DNA of 64,000 nt, taken from NCBI GenBank assembly GCA_002900995.3, contig CM035312.1, forward strand, positions 1,178,001-1,242,000, written 5' to 3'. The notes below the pieces were generated by a model that saw only the letters and a program-made list of their open reading frames with translations, did no database searches and was not told the origin of the DNA. Below, piece after piece: positions 10,402 to 20,995 of this stretch (within the stretch, counting starts at the first letter, position 1; each line of letters opens with the position of its first letter). The translations under genes and the position numbers were made by a program. This stretch comes from Ganoderma boninense. Its lineage: Eukaryota > Basidiomycota > Agaricomycetes > Polyporales > Polyporaceae.

Positions 10402-12487
10402 TCAAAATTTCCGCGGCGTAAACCCCTTCCCGCTATCCCACAGCGCCTTCTCGATCACCTTCATTCCCGCAATCACCTTCTCCTCCTCGAACCGCCCGCC
10501 AACAACCTGTACCGCAAGAGGCATGCCGTGCATCGCATCCGCGTCGTAAAGGTCGTGGACCGCCCGCCCTACGTCGTTCATGCCCTGATACTTCTCCGCG
10601 CTCTTGAAGTCGGGCGCGTAGCTGTCCCTCGCCTTGTCGACGTATCCCACGGGCAGGACCCCTGCGGCGTAGTCGAGCTAGAAGTTCGAAATCAGCACAC
10701 ACCAGCGCCGCCCGACCAAACCGCACCGGCGACAGAACGCCACGGTGGGCCCAGGGGGAACCATCGATCACGCACGACGTTGTACATAAACGCATAATTG
10801 GCCGAGACGAGCGTCGCCCGGTCGCTCGCCCGTGGGTCGCGCGGCACCGCCGGGAGCGCGTGCGGGACCGTGAGCACGAAGTCGAGGCCCTCACGGCGCC
10901 ACGCCTCGTGCCACGCCGCCTTGTACGCCTCACGCTCGACGACGAGCCTGCGCTCGTCCAGGGTGGACTTGGGGTGGAATACCTCGATGAGACTTGCCCA
11001 CGCGTCGTTGCGGCCCCAGGGGCGCGAGAACCAGCGGAGGAGCCTCGCTTGCACCTTCTTGACCCAGAGGGGCAGGCTGAGAATCAGCCGCACGGTGCGA
11101 AGCGCGGGAGAGATGAATTCCCCGGTTCGTAAGGGGCCGGTGGCGGATTTGGCTGTCCGAGGGCCGACGCGAGCGGTGAGTGGCGCTGATGAATAAATGG
11201 CGAGGGCCGCAGGGACAGAAGGGAAGGGGCAGGGTGCGTACCTCCTTCCGAGAACATGAGCTGGTACCCTATCTTCAGGCCTTCTAGCGGGCTCGGCGGG
11301 TAACTAGCCAAACGTTACCAATAAATTAAGTCACAGAAGCGCACAGCGCAAGACCTACAAGGGGACGACTTCGTGACCCTGCTTGCTGAGCGCGCCCGCG
11401 ACTTCGAGGAGAGCCCGCGACGGGGCGGGGGTGGGGGGCACCACGCCTGCGGAAATGGTGCGGAAATGTCAGAACGCCGTCCGCGATGCAAAAGAAACGT
11501 ACGCCGACGACGCCGCGCGCGCACCGTCGTCCATAATGAGCCCGAACTTGAGCCGAGCCCCCGTCGCGACGTAGTCCACCGCCCGCCAGGGCACCGGCAC
11601 GCACTAGTATCCCGGGGTTCCCACCACGCGCGCATCAGCATCAGCCAGTGAGACGTTAGCCGCGGCGAAAGCACGCCTGTGGGCTTACCGAATGGTCGTA
11701 GTCCCACGGCTTCATTTCGACGACGCGCCGCCAGAATTCCTCCAGGTCGTCGAGCGTCCGCGCCATCGGAGCGGTGATTGTGGGGACGGCCTCCAGCCCG
11801 GGGAGGCAGGAGACGCTACCGTGACTGGGGAAGCGGCCGTGCGAGCCCTTGACCGTGTACAGGCCGCAGTATGCTGCGGGGTAGCGTACGCTACCGCCGA
11901 GATCGGTGCCGACCTCGATCATGCTCCCTTGGCAGGCGAGGAGGGCAGCGCCGCCGCCGGAGGATGCCCCAGGAGAGAACGCAGAGTTATATGGATTCGC
12001 AGTGGAGCCAAAGAGGTCGGAGCTGACCTCGAAGGAGAGGCAGCCGGTGGGCAAAGTCGTCTTGGCGTAGATGAGGCCGCCTGCGTCGCGGAGGAGCCGG
12101 ACTATGGGTGCGGATTCTTGCACAGGGTGACCGGCGTTGGCAGAGTACCCGACGGTGGTGTCGTGGCCGGCGATATTGATACAGTCTTTGATCGTTATTG
12201 GCACGCCGAGGAGCGGCCGGTCGCCTGTTGAGCAGGGGGCAGACAGACTGCAGGCGGCCTCATCAAGGAAGACGTCAGCGAGGCAGTTGGTAGCCTCGTG
12301 GGCGAGTAGACACCGCTTGCCGTAAGACTGCAGGACTTCTCTCGGGGAGACAATGTTCTCTTCGCATGAGGAAACGAGTTGGGCGAGAGGAAGAGAAAGG
12401 ATCTTCGCGTCGGCCTCAGTGGGGGGACTTCGATAAACATCTGGCGTGGCAGAAAGCTTATCGTGGAGCTCCCGCCGCTTCCCCGAA
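10402..12487 (-). CDS. Amidase signature family enzyme (fungal acetamidase/FAAH-like); first exon not found
   Basis: This hydrolyses a C-N amide bond. The catalytic triad is visible: Lys in PITIKDCIN, the cis-Ser in SPGASSGGGAAL, and the nucleophile Ser in DLGGSVRYPA. Exons run leftward: about 12487-11693 (signature region, ending WDYDHS), then segments CVPVPWRAVDYVATGARLKF, VVPPTPAPSRALLEVAGALS, YPPSPLEGLKIGYQLMFSEG, a long exon (VRLILSLPLWVKKVQARLL ... ANYAFMYNV), and a last exon ending GKGFTPRKF. The first recognisable exon begins after a CAG acceptor at about 12488. Its frame extends open to 12540 but reaches no ATG, so a short upstream coding exon is missing from my model. Length and architecture fit roughly 560-600-residue fungal amidases. 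The substrate is unknown. Confidence 0.85.
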
Positions 12488-13650
12488 CTGCAAGACCGAA
12501 AAAAAGAAGTAAGCAAGACATCTTCGCATATGCAGTGCAAATAGAAAGATAAAGATTAGAGAGCTCACTCGGTGCAAGAGGGTTCGTAGAAGAAGATTGC
12601 AAAAGTAAATGAGACTTATACTGCACATGTTCAGAGCGCTCGACCAGTCTTTCGGCACCTTTGAATGGTTCAAGGGATGGCTTAGCACGAAGGAGGTCAC
12701 GAATCACAGTTTTGGAGTGCTCGGGTCGATGTAAATGAAGTCATTGTGGAGAGAGCGTGGACCTGTAGATGGCCCTGCAGTGGCGGTGCGGACACATACG
12801 CCCAGAGAGTTTAAGAAGGAATCCTCATTCCAAAAGAGAAGGCCATATGACCGAGTGCCATGCGAGGAAGGCGAGCGCGGCAAGGAGGTTGCCTTGGGAC
12901 GTACATTTCGGGGAACGGCATATGCGAGGTGGGCAAGCGCTTCCGTACGCGGGCACGCCGCGCCTCGGAGCTTCCCAGAGCGTGTCATGATTTGTCCGCG
13001 GCGCGGGCTCGAGGAAGACGGAGAAGATGATGCTAGAAAGCGGCCGTCCGCGCATCTACAGGGTCAGAACAAGCCGAGCTCTCTGTCATGCAAATTTCAG
13101 AGTGCTCGCCAACTGACGTGGCTCGTGCAGGCCACGAAGGACTCTGACATTATCACTAGATGGCCATCAAGGCAGAGACTGCGCTGGGTATGGAGAGCGC
13201 GGGAGCTGTGAGAGCATGTGTAGAGAAGCACGCCAAGTTTGCGGCAGCTTCGGAGGTTGGGCTAGCATGGGGAGAATATGAGCAGTGGACTCACCAGTGT
13301 CTGCGATGAGAAAGATAGGAAGCCATGGACAGCGACGGGACGCTGCTGGGCAATCGAGGGGGACTGGGGAGGATGTGGTCAGGGTAGGTCGAGGAGGACG
13401 GGTGTCATGAGAGCTGGGTAGCGGAGGCTATATAGCGATATTAAGCTGAACACGGGGATTGTTCAAAACCAAGAGGACGTCTTCTCGGACATCCACCGCC
13501 TTCCCAGCTGTCCCTCGCCCAGCCAAGCCCTATTCGTCGCCTGGGGGCGCGGCTGCGTTTTAGTCTGGGCGTCGGCGGCGGCAAGAAGGACACCTGCCCC
13601 GAGCAAATCGCTCAGCGGGGACAGTCCTGAGATTGGCAGCCATTTTCCCC
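12488..13650. other. Unassigned stretch upstream of the amidase
   Basis: It should contain the amidase promoter and missing first exon. A minus-strand 76-codon frame (ATG at 13055, with a hydrophobic C-terminus LLAALAFLAWHSVIW) and a 49-codon plus frame near 13162 look mildly coding but match nothing I know. I do not call either a gene. Confidence 0.35.
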
Positions 13651-13705
13651 GATAAGGGTCTTGCATTTGCGCCGGATGAGGATGATAACCGTCGGTTAGC
13701 TTATC
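13651..13705. promoter_or_regulatory. Cluster of GATA-factor motifs upstream of hydantoinase gene
   Basis: GATAAG occurs at 13651-13656, GATAA at 13684-13688, and CTTATC (GATAAG on the minus strand) at 13700-13705. That is three motifs in 55 bp, about 365-420 bp before the start codon at 14070. In fungi, GATA-type factors of the AreA/NIT2 class bind such sites to activate nitrogen-scavenging genes. Regulation here is inferred from motif and gene function. Confidence 0.4.
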
Positions 13706-14069
13706 GGCCCCGAGCATGAAGCGCCCGTGTTCCGCTGGATTCATATTCCCACCCGCCACTCGGAGGCCAAGCTGCGTTCGACGGCTTGCATGGCCTATCC
13801 CACTCACGGGGCCAGTTGGCGGCGCACCGAGATAGCCACATCTGTATTTCCACAGCCTGACTCTGTCCTCGACATGCCCCTCCGCCGAGTCATGCATCCA
13901 ACCCAATGCGAACCTCGCACACGTTATCTCGACCCATCTCCCCGGGGCGGACCACCTCCCCCGTGAGCATTGCATCTGCGAGTCCTTGCAACTTGCCCCA
14001 GCTCGTCCTTCTTCCGCACCGAACACACGTTTGCTCTCAGACAAGACCTCCCCCGATAGCTTCTTCAAC

Positions 14070-17000
14070 ATGCTACGCATAGGTGTCGACGTTGGAGGTA
14101 AACTTCCCGACACCCTATTCCACCGAAACGTGCTCTCGATGTCATCCTATATTCACCTTATCACCCGCAGGGACCAATACCGATGGTGTTTTGATCGACG
14201 TGACCCGCCTCAATGGCCCTGGACATGGTGTCCTTGCCCATTACAAGTCCCCTACTACAACCGACGTCTCCAAGGGCATCGAGAACGCGATCCGAGAGGT
14301 CCTAACATCGGCCGCGGTAGCCTCATCCGAGGTTACCTCTGTCAGTATCGGAACCACCGCCTTCATAAATGCTGTCTTGGAGGCAGACGCCCGCCGCCTC
14401 GCAAAGGTCGCCGTCATCCGCCTCTGTGGTCTCTACACCAGGCAATGCCCTCCGTTCATCGACTTTCCCAAGCGATTGCGCACCCTCACTGAGGGACACG
14501 TCGGCTACGTCGATGGCGGCTTCGAAAGTGCGTTCCTCGAACCTTCGTATTTTTACACCATTCATTTAATTCACGGCCCTTCAGTTGATGGCAAGGAAAT
14601 TTTGCCTCTGAATGAACAGCAGGTTATCGAACAGTGTGTTACCATCAAGGAGAAGGGCCTGAAGAATGTAGGTTCAGAAGCTGCTCCCCGTTTGCCCAAG
14701 TGTTTGAGCCGTTGCTTTGGGATGGTTTGCTATGTGCCGTCGGCACTTTAACGTTCTATTTGGGACTGCAGTGGGAACGCTGTTAATCCAACCTCCAATT
14801 GCACCCAGTCTCTATGCTTCTTTTGGTTTCCAAGGTCGCTGGCTGATAGAATGCCCTAGATTGTAGTTTCTGGAGTTTATTCCCCTCTCGACAACGAAGG
14901 GAAGCACGAAGCTACAGCAAAGGCTATCATCGAGCGTGAGCTTGGCCCTTCGATCAATGTAGTATGCTCACGGGACGGTACGCTTGTCCTTGATGGATGG
15001 TCTTCGATCCCCGATCCTCATTCAACCTTACAGTGGGTCACGTCGGCCTCCTCGAGCGAGAGAACGCGTCCATTCTCAACGCGTCCATCCTGAACTTCGC
15101 CCATCGGACTATATGCGGTTTCGAGAAAGCGATGCGCGCCCTGAGCCTTACTTGCCCTCTCTTCCTCACTCAGAACGACGGCACGCTTACGACAGCAGCC
15201 TCCGCTGCGCGCCTGCCTATCCGCACCTTTGCGTCTGGGCCAACGAACTCCATGCGCGGCGCAGCGATCCTTTCCGGGCTGGACGACCAGAAGACGTCAG
15301 CCGAGGCTGAGTCCCGCAAGTCCGTAATCGTGGTCGACGTCGGGGGGACAACGACGGACGTTGGCGTGCTCCTCCCCTCTGGCTTCCCGCGGCAGGCCGC
15401 GTCGTTTATCGAGGTCGGAGGCGTCCGGACCAATTTCAACATGGCGGACGTGCAGTCCATCGCCCTCGGGGGCGGGTCGCTCGTCCGAAGAAGCGAGAAG
15501 GGTTCTTCTTCCTCGGTGTCCGTCGGCCCGGACTCCGTGGGACACAATCTGACGAGAGACGCGAGGGTCTTTGGAGGGGAAATTCTGACCGCTACGGACT
15601 TGGTCGTCGCGAGCGGGCGGGCGGAGCTAGGTGAAAGGGCGAAGGTGTCGGACATAGACGCGGACATTGTCTCCTTGGGGACGCAAAGGGTAACTAAGTT
15701 GCTGGAAGGCATCATTGACAAGTGAGTTTGATTTATGTATGTATGGCGTTCGACGAGTATGCTTGTTGACAATGTATAGGATGAAGACCGCCCCGGACGA
15801 CATCACTGTCCTATTGGTCGGCGGAGGCAGCATCGTAGTCCCCGACTCTCTGGCAGGTGTCAAGGACATCATCCGTCCCCCTTTTTTCAGCGTAGCCAAT
15901 GCCGTGGGCGCGGCGATGGCGAAAGGTACGCAGTCCATTAAGTCTGTCTGCGGTGCGCGAGCCTAACCGGTGACGCCCGCTGCCGTAACAGTCGCAGGGG
16001 AGGTGGACACCATTGAATTGCTCGCCGGGCGGGACATTCACACCGTTGTAGACGCAATCAAGCGCGAAGCGATTAAGAAGGCGACGTCCTCAGGGGCGGA
16101 TCCAGGTGTGTGGCGCAGGCGGCATCTCGTGCCTGCTTTGACTGGGGCTTCTGTCTTCTGCCTGCGGCACGCTGACTCCATGTTCTGTTCCGGTGCGCCT
16201 AAGCTACGGTGAAGATCGTAGAAGTGGCGAACATCCCCGTTCAGGTACGCGAGCCCATTTCGGAGCGAATTATCATGTGATGCAGATATCGGCATCGGAA
16301 TCGCAGTACGTCACGAACCAAGCCACCCGCATTATCGTCAAAGCTGCAGGAGACTTGTCCCCACAAACCGTCGCTGCACTGGAAGGAAACTCGTTGATCT
16401 CGTCCACCGATGCCGACACGGTCGCAGAAGAGAGCGAGAAATCTCTTGCCGACGCACTCACTGAGGAGGACCAGTCTCTCGAAATACCGATCGATATCGA
16501 GATGTACAAGCCCACGATACTGTCTAATAGGGCTTGGAAGGTCTCGGAACTCGACCTTGGTAAGTGTATTAGTTTGTGATGATCTTCATGAATGAATCGA
16601 AACTTAATGCATCATGGCAGAGTGGATTGCTGAGGGATGTGGCATCCTGGGGACCGGAGGCGGCGGTTCGCCTTATCCCCCATTCCTTATGGCACGAGAA
16701 GCCCTTCGCAATGGGAAGGACATCTTCGTAGGTTTCATTCATGTTTTTTGTGACATGAAATTGACATTACCTTAGATATTAGATCCCGACGATGTTCCAG
16801 AACAAGACTGCTTTATCCGCTGCAGCTTCATGGTCCGTATGCACGTTATATGTTGCTGCCCTGCGCCGCCGGAGCTCATTCCTCTATAGGGTTCTCCCAG
16901 CGTTTCCGTACGGTTTCCAAATGAAAAGAGAGTGCTTTCCCCGCATGTGCACTAAGCTAGGTTTTAGGTTGAACGTCTGCAGGGCGGAGATGAGATTCCT

Positions 17001-18350
17001 GCGGCTGCCCGCGCGCTCATGAAATACCTTGAGATCGACGACTTCAAAGGCACCGTGTCCGAGGAAATTGGCGGCGGGAATGGTATCCAGCCCATGATCG
17101 TCGCCGCAGAGATGGGCAGGGCCGTTCTCGACTGTGACCTGATGGGTCGCGCATATCCTAACGTGGGTGATCGTCCGTGTTGTGTCCGTCGAAAGTCTAA
17201 ACAAAGTGAATGATTCTTCCTCTAGATGTACCAAACGTGGGTCCATAGTGCTTGTGGTGTCTAGTAGCCTGCATGCTGAACATGGCGTGTGTAGGCTCCC
17301 CGGGGCATATGACATCCCGGACGGCTTGTGGCCTTGCGCCATCTCCGATGGGATAGGCAGCACTCTGGCGAGTCATAGACGCTTCGCTAAGTCGGTTGCT
17401 CGTGGGTTCCTGATCGCTGTCTCTCTTCGTCTGTTCCCCGCAGGTTCTCCCGTCCGCGCGGAACGGGAAAGCCCTGGAGGACATCCTCCGGGCGGCAACG
17501 ACCGAGATGGGCTCGAAGAGCGGCGTCAGCCTCGCGCCGCTCTCGCGCACGTTGTGCACGCAGTACGGCGTGCCCCACTCCGTCTCGCAGGCGTGGCGCA
17601 TCGGGCGTGCGGTCGCGCTCTGCCGGAAGCGCAACACTCTCAAGGACGTGCCCCGGGCAATCCTGGACCTGCAGAACGGCGCGTGCCTGTTCGTGGGGAA
17701 GATCATTGACGTGCAGCGGGTGAGTGTGTCCCATGCGCCGGAATGCATGAAGCGGCGGCTGTGGAAGTGTGGGTGCTGATGCCCCGCTTTGCACACTGCA
17801 GGAGGTGCGCAAGGGCTTCACGTGGGGCGAGGTGACGATCGTCCCGCTCCTGGAGGAAGAGGAGGAGGACGCCGCGTCGCCGCCTGGCTTCACCCTGCCT
17901 GTGCAGCCTGACGATCGCCTCGTCATCCCGTTCCAGAACGAGAACCTCTACGCATACATTGAGTCTGCGGCCGGCGAAAAGAAGGTGCGGCCGTGTGTGG
18001 ACTTCATGGTTGTAGGACCAGCTGACCCCCAGATTGACCCATAGATCCATGTCACCGTCCCTGACTTGATTACTGTGCTGGACTCTCAGAACGGCGCTGC
18101 GCTCGGGACGCCCGACTACAGGTATGGCTTGCGCGTTACCGTGATCGCGTTAGCGGGCCACCCAAGTTGGACTACTACGCCTGAAGGGCTGCGATGCGGC
18201 GGCCCAGAAGCATTCGGGTGAGTTTTGCCGCCGCAGCTCAGAACGCGCTATGACTTATCACGGCGACATAGACTTCATGATGTTCCTTTCACCCCCATCG
18301 GGTCGTATAAGGATCCGCGAAGCGTGGTGAAGGAGTATGCAACTGCGTAG
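14070..18350 (+). CDS. Hydantoinase/5-oxoprolinase-like protein fused to a DUF917-type module
   Basis: The ATG at 14070 is followed after ten codons by an intron that splits the first phosphate-binding motif, GVDVGG/TNTDGVLID. The N-terminal half is hydantoinase A: SIGTTAFINAVLEADARRL, LTQNDGTLTTAASAARLPI, and a second phosphate motif VVDVGGTTTDVGVL, followed by VLLVGGGSIVVPDSL. The C-terminal half (from about 16620) is DUF917-like: EWIAEGCGILGTGGGGSPY, EEIGGGNGIQPMIVAAEMG, ATTEMGSKSGVSLAPLS. The last exon ends RSVVKEYATA at 18350. Many short introns are needed. The family performs ATP-driven opening of cyclic amides such as hydantoins or 5-oxoproline; DUF917 proteins include S-methyl-thiohydantoin desulfurase-like enzymes. 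The exact substrate is unknown. Two exon joins near 16800 and 17360 are tentative. It is probably cytosolic and nitrogen-regulated (see the GATA cluster). Confidence 0.88.
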
Positions 18351-18890
18351 AATTTCAGGATTTCAACTTTCGAAGAGTATAAGTATAGAATACATTGCTA
18401 TGACGGATGTTGTACACATATGCGTCCTGCTATTTTACTTAGACAGCAGCGCTGGTGTTGAATATACATGGAACACATTATGGTAAAGGCCCGTAAGTCT
18501 ACCAGGAGTTATATCGCGGTATAAAGTCATTGGATCCGAGGGAATGTGGTGTAGAAAGGGATGCGATGCGATAACGGCGATGGTCCCGAGAATGACAGTG
18601 ATTGATGAAGCAGCGACGAACGAGTGGATGAGAGGTTTATGGTACGCAGATAAACAAGAAGAGAGGATGAGAGAGGAATGGATAATACATGGTGGTGTTA
18701 GATTGATTGGAGAGGTTAGATGCAAATCCGAGTATGGCGGTGCTTCGTGTATGCGCTAGGGTAAGGTAGGATATGATGTGCTCAGTGCTGACCAGACGAT
18801 TGTAAATACTCCAAAAATCCCGAGAGAGAAGTTGGAAGCCGAAAGCCAGAAGAGAAAATGGGAGCGGACTGTTTACCTCCCGCCGGCGGC
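18351..18890. other. Intergenic, convergent 3' ends
   Basis: AT-richer spacer between the hydantoinase gene and the next minus-strand gene. No coding frame is convincing. Confidence 0.55.
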
Positions 18891-20396
18891 TCAGGAACCC
18901 CAAGCGCCAGGAAGGCCTCGTCGACGCTTCGCTGCGTCGGTCCGTTCAAAGGTGGGATAACCGTCGGATTCGTCAATGGCGACTCGACGACTACGACCAC
19001 GCGTTGCCACGCCGTCCTCCTCCCATTCAGAGTGGACCGCATGGTTCTGGGCGTGGGCAATGTGCAAGTGTTTTCGCAAGCTTTGGATCGAGTACTGGCG
19101 CTTCGGCGGGACGAGTAGGCGCGCGAGGTCGAGCTCTCCGTCCTCCTCGTCGTCCGACTCGTATGGCGATGCATCGTCGAGCTGCATGAGTGGCACCCGC
19201 TTGCCGTCCTGCCACTGCATGTCCGCCCAGGCGTCGTCCTCGATGTGGGTAGAAGCGAGGGACGGGACCCGGTCGCCGAATGTGGGCCGAGATCCGCGGC
19301 GGCCTCGACCGTGGCGGTCCTTTCGCAGGCCGCGCAGGGAGCCACCGCCATCGCCCGGGAATCGATCGCCGGCACGCGATGCGGAACGGGACCCAGGGGC
19401 GGACTTGCACATGACATGCGCGGTGCTCACCGTGCCGGGTACCAGCTGGGGACGCTGAAGGTAGAGCGTCGCGCCGGGCGGAAGACCAGATGCGCTGCGA
19501 AGCGGAGTCCGCGAGGGCTTGTGATTCTGATGAGGGACAAGGAACTTGTTCTCCTTGAATGCAGGGCGAGCCGGTTGACGGCTAGAAGGCCGCGGGCCGC
19601 CTGCGTACGCATTGCCTTCGCCAGCCCCGAGAACAGCTTTGGCGACGGACTCCAGCCACGATGATGGCAGAGGCGGCTCGACAGCGAGCGAAGGTACGCG
19701 GTTCTTAGGGGGAATCTTCGCCATGTTCGGGGTGGAGGCCATGTGACGGAGGTATCCGCGGGCAGCTGAAACCTGGGCGTATGTGCGGAGGCTGGCCGAA
19801 GACGTTTCTGCGCGAATGGCGGGGATACGGTCGTGTATCTGACGACGGGTGGGTTGGTAGCTGACAGTGCGGCATTCCGACGATCCCGCACTGCGCATCG
19901 ACGACAAGGTGGTGGATGATGCCGAGTTGGGGGACGAAAGTGGATGTGGATGGATGGCCTGACCTTGGGGAAGCGGACGCTTGCCGGCCAATGGGGAACT
20001 CGGAGTGGATCGATATACTGTAGAAGGCGGAGGGGTTCTGTGCATACGCGATCTACTGGGCCCGGGGGTGTCTTCGTCTTCGCTCGCAGGTTCACTTCCG
20101 CCCGCGCCAGGAAGCCATCCAGTGAGGAGTTCACGCAACCTCCATGTTGACTGTCTCCGTCGCTCCTCGTTCGCGGCCTCTACGCGCTCTGCCTCTGGAG
20201 TAAAGACCCTCGTCTCTTTGTATCCGTTCTCCCGGAGAAGATCCTCCAAACACTCCAGGGTCCTCGATGTTCCGCGCCTGTGCAAAGGGACGCGTCCGGG
20301 TTGGCCTTTTGACAGGGCCGCGGGATAACGCGACGTGGGGCGTCCTCTGACGGGCGTCGAGGGGGCTTCTGAATCGCTCTGGATGTCTTCTGACAT
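18891..20396 (-). CDS. Uncharacterised intrinsically disordered protein, 501 aa
   Basis: A single intronless frame starts at ATG 20394-20396 (MSEDIQSDSEAPSTPV) and ends LPGAWGS. It is dominated by Ser, Pro and Arg with many SP/TP sites, typical of a disordered phosphoprotein. A short ordered-looking N-terminal segment (residues about 43-60, RTSRTLECLEDLLRENGYKE) and a later one (SWLESVAKAVLGAG) may be helices. The C-terminal third has an acidic patch (ESDDEEDGELDLARLLV) followed by a basic tail. I recognise no domain. Length, ATG context and bounded flanks support a real gene; its antisense frames are shorter. It diverges from MLH1. Confidence 0.75.
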   Translation of the reverse strand: MSEDIQSDSEAPSTPVRGRPTSRYPAALSKGQPGRVPLHRRGTSRTLECLEDLLRENGYKETRVFTPEAERVEAANEERRRQSTWRLRELLTGWLPGAGGSEPASEDEDTPGPSRSRMHRTPPPSTVYRSTPSSPLAGKRPLPQGQAIHPHPLSSPNSASSTTLSSMRSAGSSECRTVSYQPTRRQIHDRIPAIRAETSSASLRTYAQVSAARGYLRHMASTPNMAKIPPKNRVPSLAVEPPLPSSWLESVAKAVLGAGEGNAYAGGPRPSSRQPARPAFKENKFLVPHQNHKPSRTPLRSASGLPPGATLYLQRPQLVPGTVSTAHVMCKSAPGSRSASRAGDRFPGDGGGSLRGLRKDRHGRGRRGSRPTFGDRVPSLASTHIEDDAWADMQWQDGKRVPLMQLDDASPYESDDEEDGELDLARLLVPPKRQYSIQSLRKHLHIAHAQNHAVHSEWEEDGVATRGRSRRVAIDESDGYPTFERTDAAKRRRGLPGAWGS

Positions 20397-20995
20397 GTGC
20401 GAAGGAGAAATGCGGGGGTAAGGGGAGTTCGGTAGACGTTGCGGGGTTTGTGAGACGCTCGATTGGTTGGATGTGCGTCGGGACGGGCAAGAGGATGGAG
20501 AAGAGCGATGGAGGTGCCTTGCGGCTGGAAGGGGTCGAGGAGGAGATGGCGGGATGTGGCAAGAGGTGGTGCGAGGGGTGTTGTCGAGGGAAAGATGAGT
20601 GAGCGCGGTCTCTGGCCAACGGACATCACCGCAGAGGTCATAGACCAGAGTTTTGGATTATCTAATCCGCATCCTTCACGTGTCGCCGACGCTGGACGCG
20701 TTTCGCGCGTCGACACGCGTCTCTTCAGTCTCCGCTCTCTCCCCAATACTTTTGTTCCAGTTTGTTCCCCACCGCTTGGCGGCCTCTGCGATCGCCTCGT
20801 CTAGACTGCGCGCATAGACCCAGCCATTGTCTCCACAGCACACACTCGGACCCTCAACGAAGCCTTCGCGGGAGACCCCACCCTTAATTATCGCTTCGCG
20901 CTTCGAGATCGTCGACGTCTTCCACGACAGCGTTGCAGCCCCGGTCCGAGGTCAATCGGAATCCCGCTCTTGTTGCTCCCAAAGCTCCAAGCTTC
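20397..20995. promoter_or_regulatory. Divergent promoter region, uncharacterised gene / MLH1
   Basis: This 599-bp spacer between divergent starts contains both promoters. An in-frame ATG at 20933 could extend MLH1 by 21 residues. No TATA box stands out. Confidence 0.45.

Noticed and set aside
12488..12540. N-terminal extension of the amidase to 12540
   Set aside because: The first codon there is TTG, not ATG, and a CAG acceptor at about 12488 precedes conserved sequence.
13463..14113. 216-codon minus frame upstream of the hydantoinase gene
   Set aside because: It runs across the hydantoinase start and first intron on the opposite strand and over the GATA motifs; it looks like an antisense shadow.
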